The notes under the pieces are model-generated. The model had not been told where the DNA came from, did no database searches, and saw only the letters and a list, made by a program, of their open reading frames with translations. The position numbers were made by a program, and so were the translations under genes. From positions 682,001 through 746,000 of the forward strand of contig NZ_OY762015.1 of the NCBI RefSeq assembly GCF_963665055.1: 64,000 nt of DNA, in the 5' to 3' direction. Shown one piece after another: positions 42,407 to 52,950 of this stretch; positions within the stretch are counted from its first letter, which is position 1, and each line of letters opens with the position of its first letter. The DNA comes from an uncultured Methanobacterium sp. GTDB lineage: Archaea > Methanobacteriota > Methanobacteria > Methanobacteriales > Methanobacteriaceae.

Positions 42407-43837
42407 ATGGGATTTTTTGATAGATTTACCAAACCCGATATTGAGAAATTAGAAGAGAAAAATGATGTTGAGGGGCTTGTCAAATCATTAGAATATAATA
42501 ATCCGTTGATTAATGTTAAAGCTGCTAAAGCTTTGGTTAAATTTGAAAATCCTATTCATGCAAATCGAATATCTAAATCAATAAAGGAAATTCGTGACCC
42601 CCTAGCAGTCCCCGACTTAATCACTTTTTTAAAAAATGATAATCCACAAATTAGAAATGCTTCTATTAAATCTTTAGGTGCAATTGGAGATCCAACTTCT
42701 GTAGAACCACTATTTGAGACATTAAAGGAATATCCTCCTGATGATTCATTGATTACATTGTTAGTAAAGATAGATAAGAATCGATCTATAAATTATTTTA
42801 TTCAAACTTTGAATAGTAGTGATGATGATAAAAAAGAAATTGCAGCTAAAGCTTTAGGAAACATTGGGGATGAAAGAGCTATAGACCCTCTCTTGAAAAC
42901 ATTATCTGGATTTGGACCTAAATGCAGAATCCAAGCAATGAAATCATTAGTTAAATTAGGTGATTATAAAGTTATAAAACCTATCTTGGAAAACCCATAT
43001 GGTGATCCAGTTCCTGAAAGGGAAATATCACAAAAAATTTACAATATTAGTGATCCTAGTGCTGTTCCAGACTTAATTATTTTTTTAAAATATGATAATA
43101 CAAAGATTAGAGATGCTTCTATTTCTGCTTTGGGAGAAATTGGAGACCCCACTTCTGATGAACCACTATTTGAAGTATTGAATGAATATCCTCTAACTTC
43201 TGCGTTGGCTTCCGTTTTAGTAAAGATTGATGATGAGCGTGCTCTGGAACTTTTAATTGAAGTTTTGAAACGTAAGAATATATTTGAAAGACGTATTGCT
43301 GCTGATACTTTAGGAGAAATTGGTGATAAACGTGCTATTAAACCACTCATAGAAATCTTGAATGATGAATGGACTAATTGTAGATACGCTGCAATTAGGT
43401 CATTAGTACTGATAGGTGATGATAAAGTTATCCGGCCTGTTATGGAACAATTAAAGGAAGAAGGTTATGATGTAATTACTATAACTGGAGAATTTTTAGC
43501 AAGATCCAATCCTTCCATTACAGAAGAAGTTCAAAATATTGTAGTTGAACGTTATCCTTATTATTATAACTATACCGGATTTAATGATGAGCAAAGTGCC
43601 CATGAACTAGCAGTAATGATGCAACAATTGCAACGATTAGAAAAAATTTCACGTGATCATACAGGATTAGATGAAGAAATTGATGATTTAATAAAACAAA
43701 TTGACTCATTAGGTGTCTATTTATGTAAAAATGGGGGTTTTGAGAGGATGCAAAGAGTTTTTAATCTTTACCTCACTAAATATCGAGCAGTAACAAATTA
43801 TAGGGTGTGGAAAAATATTTGTTCATGGCTGTGGTGA
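42407..43837 (+). CDS. HEAT-repeat (PBS lyase type) protein with internal duplication
   Basis: 476 residues. It begins MGFFDRFTKPDIEKLEEKND and then carries about ten HEAT-like repeats of 30 residues with the pattern A-A-x-A-L-G-x-I-G-D-x-R/T-A-V/I-x-P-L. The segment around residues 65-125 (AVPDLITFLKNDNPQIRNAS) is repeated at about 213-275 (AVPDLIIFLKYDNTKIRDAS), so a block of about 150 residues has been duplicated. The C-terminal 100 residues are helical and not HEAT-like. It is likely a protein-binding scaffold. GGGGGAAAA precedes the ATG. It lies at the edge of the virus-like remnant region. Confidence 0.85.
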   Translation: MGFFDRFTKPDIEKLEEKNDVEGLVKSLEYNNPLINVKAAKALVKFENPIHANRISKSIKEIRDPLAVPDLITFLKNDNPQIRNASIKSLGAIGDPTSVEPLFETLKEYPPDDSLITLLVKIDKNRSINYFIQTLNSSDDDKKEIAAKALGNIGDERAIDPLLKTLSGFGPKCRIQAMKSLVKLGDYKVIKPILENPYGDPVPEREISQKIYNISDPSAVPDLIIFLKYDNTKIRDASISALGEIGDPTSDEPLFEVLNEYPLTSALASVLVKIDDERALELLIEVLKRKNIFERRIAADTLGEIGDKRAIKPLIEILNDEWTNCRYAAIRSLVLIGDDKVIRPVMEQLKEEGYDVITITGEFLARSNPSITEEVQNIVVERYPYYYNYTGFNDEQSAHELAVMMQQLQRLEKISRDHTGLDEEIDDLIKQIDSLGVYLCKNGGFERMQRVFNLYLTKYRAVTNYRVWKNICSWLW

Positions 43838-43892
43838 ATAAATCGATTATTGAAGAGATTAACCAAAATACATTTTAAATTCTGAAAATCAT

Positions 43893-44230
43893 TCAATTTT
43901 CTCGATAGAACCATTCTCTGAATGAAGAATTATATATCTGTTTTAATGAGTTATTTTTGAAAAGATGCAATGTATCTTCCTTGTTATATAATATTTGCAT
44001 TTTGAGCAGAGTTTGATCCTCCACAGGTAAATGTTGGATAAACTTGTTTTTTACAAATTTTTCCGTTTTTTCGAAAATAAGTTTTTCTAATCTTTTATCA
44101 TTTACAATCTCCTTGATATTTATTGCGATATTTTCTATATCCTTAATATCAAGCTTGTTTTTGAATTTAAAGGAAGTATAATAATGCGTGTCACTTATTT
44201 TATAAATCTCATGGTAAACATTATATGTGG
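43893..44230 (-). pseudogene. Truncated 3' part of a minus-strand gene
   Basis: A frame of about 110 codons with no start ends at TGA (43893-43895). It encodes a lysine/asparagine-rich, helical tail (DIENIAINIKEIVNDKRLEK, later FREWFYREN). At its upstream end it runs directly into the portal-like fragment on the opposite strand, so the gene appears cut there by insertion or deletion. The family is not recognised. Confidence 0.45.
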
Positions 44231-45437
44231 AGCTCGGTGTAGGGTGGACTTTAAAACCAGTAGGCTTCGAGGATGAAGAAGATGGTCAGGATGCTAAGAA
44301 AATAGTTGATAATCAATTTGAGAAAATGGACTATCATGGTACAATCATGGAACTCGGTATGTTTTACCGTGTACTGGGCCGTGCCTGTCAGGTCAATACT
44401 TATGATTTGAATGGTGATTTTTATTTCAATAAAAATGAAAAAGTCACTGGGGCAGATAGCATCAACCCCATGACAATCACCGATGCAAGTCTCAGGAAGG
44501 TCATGGCAGACCGGACAGGAACAGAACCCTACGTCCAACGTGTTACAGGTAGTGTTGGAAACCCTGGAACTGTTGAACTCGAACAGGATCGAGTAATTTA
44601 TATTACAAATAATCCCTTCGCAAAGTACAGTACCTATGGAAACAGTGACCTGAATAATTCAGTCACTGATCTTAGAACCCTGGCCAGATTTCCCCATTAC
44701 AGGGATGCCCTGGCACGATTATATTCACAGATGCATCGTATAGTGACAATTGATAGTGAAAATAGCTACAACATCATATGGTGAAGAAATAAAGAATGAC
44801 CCGAAAAAAGCCCAGAATATATGGATGATACTGCAGAGTTCTACCGGAAGCAGGAGAAAGAAGGTGGAACGGTAGTGAATATGGATTGGGAGAATGTTGA
44901 ACAGTCCAGTTGGACAGGTAAAGAAGTTAAACTAGCAGACCTTGAAAGATTAACCATGGAATCCGTGGTATTCAAACAACAAGTGCCACTGCCCATATTA
45001 ATGTTTGCACCATCTGTGAACCGAGATACCCTTGAAACTATAGCTGATGTGTTTGTAAATGTTCTCAATAACGGGACCCGGGACCGGATATTCACACCCA
45101 TTATCGCCCAGACAGCAAATGAGATCTTACTCCAAAATCACAGAAGGCAGCTTAGAAGTCCAATATAATCCATTCTCAGTAAAGATTTACTGAAACTATC
45201 TCAGATCATTAGCAACATCTGGCCCACAAACAGCATAAGCAGGCCAGACATCCGAGAATGGATGGGAATGATCATGGAACCTAATATGGGAGGAGATGCA
45301 TGGAAAGACCTGGATCCAATGCCCAAAATCAGACTCCCACACCAACCGTAGTACCTCAAGAGAAGAAGGTAGACCCTGCTCATGTGAAGTCTGTGGATAA
45401 TTACCTTGAAAAACGTGGCCTTGTAAAATTCTTTTAA
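44227..45437 (+). pseudogene. Virus portal-like protein, broken
   Basis: Reading starts without the N-terminal part of a portal protein (ELGVGWTLKPVGFED), continues through GTIMELGMFYRVLGRACQV, IYITNNPFAKYSTYGNSDL and LYSQMHRI. A frameshift near 44770 and another near 44815 move the frame to SPEYMDDTAEFYRKQEK. The block then reads SSWTGKEVKLADLERL to RSPI at 45168, shifts again to IREWMGMIMEPNMGG, and ends after another shift with DNYLEKRGLVKFF at 45437. The order (stem, wing-like region, late helical region, proline-rich tail) fits a portal subunit that forms the DNA entry ring of the head. It is non-functional. Confidence 0.6.
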
Positions 45438-45533
45438 TCAATTTAATGTTCTATTGTAGGGCAATAAGATCGAAATAACTAAATAAGTTAAGTGCATACC
45501 ATATATAATATTAGTCATATTATGGGGGTAAAA

Positions 45534-45836
45534 ATGGACTTAAATATTATTCAGGATAATATGCACTATGGAATTTTTATCCTGGTTGGTATACTTTCTT
45601 TTGTAGTTGCATTTATTGTTAAACCTACATTCGAGAAACATTATAGAAGTTTTCAAATTAAAAAAATAACCAATTATACATATTTCATTGCAGGTTGTTT
45701 GATGGTAATAGGTTTATATGGTTATTTATATTATTACCAAAACATAGATCAACATTTTTATGAAGCAAATTCACTTCTTATTACAATGTATGTTGGTTTT
45801 TTCTTACTAATATTCCAAGCATTTATAAGAGCATAA
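45534..45836 (+). CDS. Small three-helix membrane protein
   Basis: 100 residues with three hydrophobic segments (about 12-29, 47-66 and 79-98). The GTG at 45492 gives a longer frame, but the ATG at 45534 follows GGGGGT by six bases and is preferred. The family is not recognised. It is AT-rich, unlike the virus-like fragments on both sides, so it may be an added cargo gene. An effect on the membrane is possible but unsupported. Confidence 0.55.
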   Translation: MDLNIIQDNMHYGIFILVGILSFVVAFIVKPTFEKHYRSFQIKKITNYTYFIAGCLMVIGLYGYLYYYQNIDQHFYEANSLLITMYVGFFLLIFQAFIRA

Positions 45837-45918
45837 CTCTAGAAAACTTTTTTCAAGGTTAATTCGACTTAATTTCGTTATTTTATGCATTATAATACAC
45901 CCCCAGAGATGATACTAA

Positions 45919-46490
45919 ATGTGTGACCGTTGCCAAGAACTAAAGAAAAAACTTAAAGGCAATGTTCTAGTTAAAACTGATTTTTTCCATTCCCTCCTTT
46001 TCGATGCAGGTCTTATCAAAAAAGCTGATCCTGGAAGTCCAACATTCAAACCTAATAAGAATTTAGGTGAAGGTAAAGCATCCGAGCGTAACCTGGAATT
46101 CAGGCAGGTCTTACTAACTCTTCTTGAGGATACAGTTTACAAACCTATGAATGGCCTTTTGAAGTCTAATAAAACTGTTGATGAGATGATTTCAGACCTG
46201 GATGGGTTCATTGATGATTACATTGCTCAGGGCCAGGACCTTGTTAAAGAGAGTTTGACATCAGTTATCAAAATAGTGCTGAAGAAGCCACAGCGAAATT
46301 AGTAGCACCTGCTAAAAAACAGAAGGCTAATTATAAACCAAAACTTCCGAAAGAACCTGAAAAATTATCACAACTAATTGCAATGGCACAGCGTAACATA
46401 GAAGATTATGGTTTAACTTTAAGGGGTCGTCTGAGGAGTAATATTGAAAATCAGGCCTGGATGAGTAACTATGCCAAACCCAAAGCGTAA
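45919..46490 (+). pseudogene. Virus head-protein-like gene with a frameshift
   Basis: The frame starts MCDRCQELKKKLKGNVLVKTD and runs to about 46272, where the reading moves to another frame (NSAEEATAKLVAPAKKQ) and continues to IENQAWMSNYAKPKA at about 46490. Combined length is about 190 residues, helical and charged. Position after a portal-like gene suggests a head morphogenesis or scaffold/minor capsid protein; this is inferred from order, not motif. Confidence 0.5.
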
Positions 46491-46590
46491 AAGGCAATTA
46501 GTTAACGATGATCCAGAATATGACCTGGATCCTTACTATGATGATGTTATTGAAAAGTCAGACGGCACTATCGATTTTTCAAGTGATTAA
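46471..46590 (+). CDS. Small acidic ORF in the virus-like block
   Basis: 39 residues, MPNPKRKRQLVNDDPEYD followed by a strongly acidic DDVIEKSDGTIDFSSD end. It overlaps the end of the preceding broken gene by about 20 bases, as is common in virus head-gene operons. No function can be assigned; it may be a leftover. Confidence 0.35.
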   Translation: MPNPKRKRQLVNDDPEYDLDPYYDDVIEKSDGTIDFSSD

Positions 46591-46740
46591 TCTAATAGAT
46601 ATATTACTTAGGATTTATGAGATTTAGAGAAGTTAAAACATACTGAGCTAAAAGATCACAATTAAGTCCAGATTTTTCTGATAATGTAAAATACAGTTTT
46701 CAAGTAAAATATAATTTTAATGGATCATTTTAAAATAATC

Positions 46741-47994
46741 TCAAACAATTCTAATCTTCCTTGAAAGTATTTCTGGATCATTAAAGGGTGTGTATAAAAG
46801 ATATATGCCTTTTTGAACTCCAGTAGTGTCCCATAACCATGTACGACTAGATCCTGCTTTAATTTTGAAATTTTTTGGTATTGTTCTGATAAACACTGAC
46901 TTTTTTGGGTCTATGATATCTACTTTTATAACCTCTTGAATACAATTAGTCTCGGAGCATAAAGGGTAATTCAAATTGAAATTCTCACAGTTGTAGTTTT
47001 GACAAATATCTTCAGGCACAATTTTAAACAATAAGTTTCCAGGTTTGGCCTTATTTGGTTTATTATTCACTTTTTTGCCATATAGACCTCGACATGGAAC
47101 TAATAGGCAAATTAAAACACGAATCATAGATACAAGTGAGCTAATGTTGTCATCTTTTGTGAATACAATTTCCTTTGTTGACTTATTATCTTTTGGATTT
47201 TTACATTCTATAAATTGTTTTTTAAGTCTACCACTATTATTTTCATCAAGTATGAACTCTGTGAAAGAGTCATCCCCATTAAGATTCGTTAATGTAATAA
47301 CCACCTTTTCGTTGCGTTTACATACAATCGGATAAAAACTCCAATCAAGATATGGATTTTCTATCCTTTTTTCACAGTTGACCCATCCTCTAATTCTTTC
47401 TTTGTAAATTTCTATTAGACAATTACAATCAACATCTGGCTTATAATTTTCTTTCCCATCTCTAGTAAGAAACAACATGCCAATAACTCCAATAATTGTA
47501 AAAACCAGCAACGGCACCCAATAAGCCTTTGTAACATATGCCATTAAAAGTGCACATGCAAAAAAGATACAATAAACACCATATTCATAGACTCGTGACT
47601 GCCATGATTTAAATTGGTAAAAAATCGTTTCTGTTAGTTGTAAATTTATTTTTTTTTCAAGTAACAATGCACGTTGAACTGCTGCCTCTTGATAAAGTCT
47701 ATAACCTTTTTCAAAAAATATTATTGCAAAAATTAAAGCAATTGTAACTCCCAAAACTACAGTAATTATATCCGAAGAACTTATTATCGCAAAAGTTGAG
47801 TTTGTTGTAGAAGCTGTGTTTAGTATGTCTTTATAGTTCCAGTAAATGTAAAGAATACCTTGGGCTGCAATAAGTGAAGTTATTAAACTAAAACCAGTTT
47901 TTCGCAGCTCATGCTTACGAGTATCATAATCACTTATTAACTCTCTAATTGTTTTCCATTCTTCCAATCCCTTTTTATCAACATCTTCATCCAT
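46741..47994 (-). CDS. SLATT-like membrane protein with C-terminal beta-rich domain
   Basis: 417 residues. The N-terminal helix TIRELISDYDTRKHELRKTG is followed by two membrane helices (about 35-52 and 75-95) and a charged helix FEKGYRLYQEAAVQRALLLE, then a further hydrophobic pair (about 135-175). This resembles SLATT-type proteins, thought to be pore-forming effectors in conflict systems. The rest (about 195-417) is a soluble, beta-rich part with several cysteines. The frame is intact and has GGGGTG before the ATG at 47994. It is on the opposite strand inside a decayed virus-like region, so it is a candidate defence or cargo gene. The SLATT resemblance is by layout only. Confidence 0.55.
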   Translation of the reverse strand: MDEDVDKKGLEEWKTIRELISDYDTRKHELRKTGFSLITSLIAAQGILYIYWNYKDILNTASTTNSTFAIISSSDIITVVLGVTIALIFAIIFFEKGYRLYQEAAVQRALLLEKKINLQLTETIFYQFKSWQSRVYEYGVYCIFFACALLMAYVTKAYWVPLLVFTIIGVIGMLFLTRDGKENYKPDVDCNCLIEIYKERIRGWVNCEKRIENPYLDWSFYPIVCKRNEKVVITLTNLNGDDSFTEFILDENNSGRLKKQFIECKNPKDNKSTKEIVFTKDDNISSLVSMIRVLICLLVPCRGLYGKKVNNKPNKAKPGNLLFKIVPEDICQNYNCENFNLNYPLCSETNCIQEVIKVDIIDPKKSVFIRTIPKNFKIKAGSSRTWLWDTTGVQKGIYLLYTPFNDPEILSRKIRIV

Positions 47995-48217
47995 CTAAAC
48001 ACCCCACTCCCATCTTTAGTTATAGATAAGAAGGCATTTAATAGATTTTTAATGTTAAATTCCCTTTTGTCAAAAATTTTAAGTATGAAAAACTCCAGTC
48101 GCCTATTATTAAAATTAAATATTATTGCATATATTATTTTCTTCTTTAAATTTTTAGGAAAACCTGGCGAAAGCTCTAAAAAATTGGAGAGTGATAAAAT
48201 AACAAGTTTTAAACTAA

Positions 48218-48437
48218 TATGTATTAAACGCTAGTGAAGGTGTTAAAAACAGCGCAGAAATATACAACCGACTTGATAACACGGCTAACGTGGCAGGACA
48301 AAGTATTCTAATGAGCCAATATCTTGACCTGGCTATCAGGGCTGTGCAGAATTTAGACAAAAATATTAAGGATCCACTGGAACTTCGAGGGGTTAATGTG
48401 GCCACTTCTACCCTGGAGACTATTAAGGGGATGTTTT
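48218..48437 (+). pseudogene. GC-richer gene fragment, possibly virus-derived
   Basis: After a stop codon the frame reads YVLNASEGVKNSAEIYNRLD, then TANVAGQSILMSQYLDLAIR and AVQNLDKNIKDPLELRGV, ending TIKGMFFKF at the kinase gene boundary. It has no start and no natural end. The sequence is helical, like a structural or tape-measure segment. Codon use matches the portal-like fragment, not its neighbours, so it is probably part of the same decayed element. Confidence 0.4.
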
Positions 48438-49856
<1,419 letters not shown>

Positions 49857-49967
49857 ACGCTCACCATCTCTGCGGTTATCCAATGTTTTATTATGATAAA
49901 ATAGACCTTTTTTGCATCGTGATCATTAGAAAATGTGGTCACATAGATTTAAAACGTAGCATTGATT

Positions 49968-49987
49968 TTTGTGACAATATTCACAAA
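49968..49987. promoter_or_regulatory. Operator-like palindrome TTTGTGA-N6-TCACAAA
   Basis: Perfect 7-base arms around CAATAT. It lies in the spacer between the divergent sensor kinase (start 49856) and the REC-PAS gene (start 50089), so it could control both. Identical arms occur at 15927-15946. A second inverted repeat, ATGTG-GT-CACAT, lies at 49933-49944. The regulator is unknown. Confidence 0.55.
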
Positions 49988-50088
49988 ATATGTAGTTGAT
50001 CACTATAATTTAATTCGAATTTTTTTTGAGAGAAAGTATTATATAATGCTATAGTTAATCATAAAAAATACATAAGGGGGCATCGTGA

Positions 50089-50840
50089 GTGACCACAACT
50101 AAAATTATTGTAGTTGAAGATGAAAGCATAGAAGCGTTGGATATTAAAAATACATTGGAATCATTCGGTTACCAAGTTCCTTACATTGCTTCAAGGGGAG
50201 ATGAAGCAGTGGTCAAGGCTCAGGAAATCAAACCGGATCTGGTTTTAATGGATATTATTTTAAAAGGGGAAATCACCGGTATTGAAGCTGCTTCTGAGAT
50301 TAAAAAATTGGACATTCCTTTTATTTATTTAACAGCCCATTCCAATGAAAAAACTGTTGAAAAAGCTAAACTTACCGAACCCTACGGGTATTTACTGAAA
50401 CCTTTCAATGCCAATGACCTCAAGCACACCATCGAACTTGCACTTCACAAACATATGATGGAAAATAAGTTAAAAGAAAGTGAAAACAGGTACCGTTTAC
50501 TAGTAGAATCTCAAAAAGACTTTATAGTTGAAACCATGCCAAAGGCAGGTTTACCTTTGTAAATCCAAGTTTTTGCGAACTTCTGGGTATAACTGAAGAA
50601 GAAATACTCGGAAATAGTTTACTTGGATTTGTGGATGAGAAATACCATGAAAAAACAGTCAAATCGTTCCGTTCTTCATTTTCTAAACCTCCATTTACTG
50701 GTAACCATGAAGTTTGCATACAAACTAAGAATGGAAACTGCTGGGTTTCATGGTCTGGCCAACCTGTTCTGGATGATGAACAAAAATTGATTAAAATATT
50801 TGCAATAGGCCGGGATATTACCCAACAGAAAAAATTGTAA
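50089..50840 (+). pseudogene. REC-PAS response regulator with a one-base frameshift
   Basis: The GTG start at 50089 has GGGGG eight bases upstream. Residues 1-120 are a receiver domain (VVEDES, VLMDIILKG, YLTAHS, KPFNA). A PAS domain begins RYRLLVESQKDFIVET, but near 50535 one base appears to be missing: the called frame ends at 50562, whereas shifting frame gives NAKGRFTFVNPSFCELLGIT and runs on to IGRDITQQKKL and a stop at 50840. The combined protein would be about 250 residues. The lack of an output domain may mean a simple REC-PAS adaptor or further truncation. It is the likely partner of the divergent kinase. A sequencing error is possible. Confidence 0.78.
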
Positions 50841-50850
50841 TTTTCTGTTG
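50823..50850. terminator. Hairpin between convergent genes
   Basis: CAACAGAAAA and TTTTCTGTTG form a perfect 10-bp stem around the REC-PAS stop codon. On the minus strand the hairpin is preceded by T-runs downstream of the sulfite-reductase-like gene. A shared terminator is plausible. Confidence 0.45.
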
Positions 50851-50917
50851 AAAAAAATACTTTTTAAAAAAATACATTTTATTATGTGAATTAATCATCT
50901 CTAATTCTCTTTTTTTA

Positions 50918-51577
<660 letters not shown>

Positions 51578-52219
51578 TTTTACCCTCCTTAACCAATTAT
51601 TTTTTTTAATGAAAATTACACATATACTGATTTATTTGTTAAATTATAACAAATTAATTATTATAAAATTCGAACTTTTCTTTACTTCAGGTTATTTTCT
51701 TGTTTAAGTTATCATCTTACTCTTTTTGGTGTAACATTGGAAATTTGATATGTGGATGTAATTTCAATTGGACCAATTCGGGGCATAAAAAAATGAGCAA
51801 CATATTTTTTTAAAAATTTTAATCTAATGGATATAATGGTTTCTGACTGATTATATAATGGTTTTAAAATATTAACGATAAAATAATGCTTATTTAAATG
51901 ATATTTGCATCGACAGTTTTTACTGTTGTATTGATAAACAATAATTGTTTATATAATTTTTAAATTTTTGTAAAAATTTTTTCACGATTATTTAATATTC
52001 CATCTAATATTCCAAAATTAGAATCTAGTATTTTCCAAACATAGTTATCTCTATAATTTCAGGATATTTCTATAATTCAGGGAAGTTTTTATCCATCTTA
52101 TAAAATCTTTGCTAAAGATCTTACTAATTTCATCTAAAAATTAATATATTCCAATATATATAATAAGTTTAGATTTATGTTGGGTCTATAGCACCTTATC
52201 CTAAGGTGGGGGATTTTTC
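51578..52219. other. Long AT-rich divergent intergenic region
   Basis: 640 bases between divergent genes with no supported ORF. A good TATA-like element, AATATATATAATAAG, lies at about 52153-52167, some 55 bases before the coiled-coil protein gene; its transcript start would fall near 52190. The rest is homopolymer-rich and nothing else was recognised. Confidence 0.5.
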
Positions 52220-52840
52220 ATGGCTGCAGAAGAAGAAAAAAAATTGGAAAAAAGTGTTGATGAATTGAATCAACAACGGATTGATCTTGAAAAAGAGATC
52301 AACAATTTAAATCTCTCAAAAATCGAAAAATTAGAATCTATCAACGATGAACTTGAGAATAAAATGGAATGGTTGGATAAAGAAAGAATAAGAGCCACCA
52401 AGGAACGTGACAACCTCCTGCGCAAGGTCCGCCACTCCAAGGAGAAAAACTGGAAAAACGCACTGAAGATGGTTACTATTCTGGGAGTTCTGGATCTGGT
52501 GGTTATACCAGTAATCATCACTCTATTGAACATACCATTACAGTGGATATTTGTTTCCATGGGGTTGGTAACCTTCTTCGGAGTAATGCTCATTGTAAAT
52601 TACATGTCCGGAACATCACCCTTTAACACCGGTGAAATTAGAAAAGCCATAACTGTATCTTTCCTAACAGTTTACCTGGCAATTGTTCCCATGGCCTATG
52701 GAATGGTGATTTTCCCCGGAGGAAGTTCTGCAATGCCCATTGTTTATAACCTCTCCTGGTTAATGGGAGCAATAATCGTACTTTACTTTGCCACCAGACC
52801 ACTGGAACAGTACATTAAAACAATATATGAAAAAAAATAG
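52220..52840 (+). CDS. Coiled-coil plus four-helix membrane protein
   Basis: 206 residues. Residues 1-75 are highly charged and predicted coiled coil (heptads through LEKEINNLNLSKIEKLESIN). Four hydrophobic helices follow at about 83-105, 110-128, 148-168 and 178-197. The C-terminus is basic (YIKTIYEKK). It is probably a membrane-anchored adaptor with a cytoplasmic coiled coil. The coiled-coil start resembles those of proteasome-activating ATPases, but no ATPase domain is present. No family is recognised. Confidence 0.6.
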   Translation: MAAEEEKKLEKSVDELNQQRIDLEKEINNLNLSKIEKLESINDELENKMEWLDKERIRATKERDNLLRKVRHSKEKNWKNALKMVTILGVLDLVVIPVIITLLNIPLQWIFVSMGLVTFFGVMLIVNYMSGTSPFNTGEIRKAITVSFLTVYLAIVPMAYGMVIFPGGSSAMPIVYNLSWLMGAIIVLYFATRPLEQYIKTIYEKK

Positions 52841-52950
52841 GTTCATTGAAAAGGAAAATTTTTTTTAATTTTTTTTATTATTTCCCATTTTTAAAATAAC
52901 ATCTATACGGTTTTCATGATTACTTTTAATTGCCTTAATTACTCTAATTT

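Larger units (their letters stand above)
44227..46590 (+). mobile_element. Decayed provirus fragment (head genes)
   Basis: A plus-strand block with a broken portal-like gene, an intact small membrane protein, a frameshifted head-protein-like gene and a small acidic ORF. Base composition and codon use of the portal-like and head-like parts are richer in GC than the flanks. At least four frameshifts or stops show it is defective. Borders are not defined by repeats; a further GC-richer gene fragment lies at 48218-48437. Virus origin is inferred from the portal-like sequence and gene order. Confidence 0.6.

Noticed and set aside
48052..48234. 60-codon plus-strand ORF
   Set aside because: Lysine/phenylalanine-rich AT-driven frame without a ribosome site; not conserved-looking.
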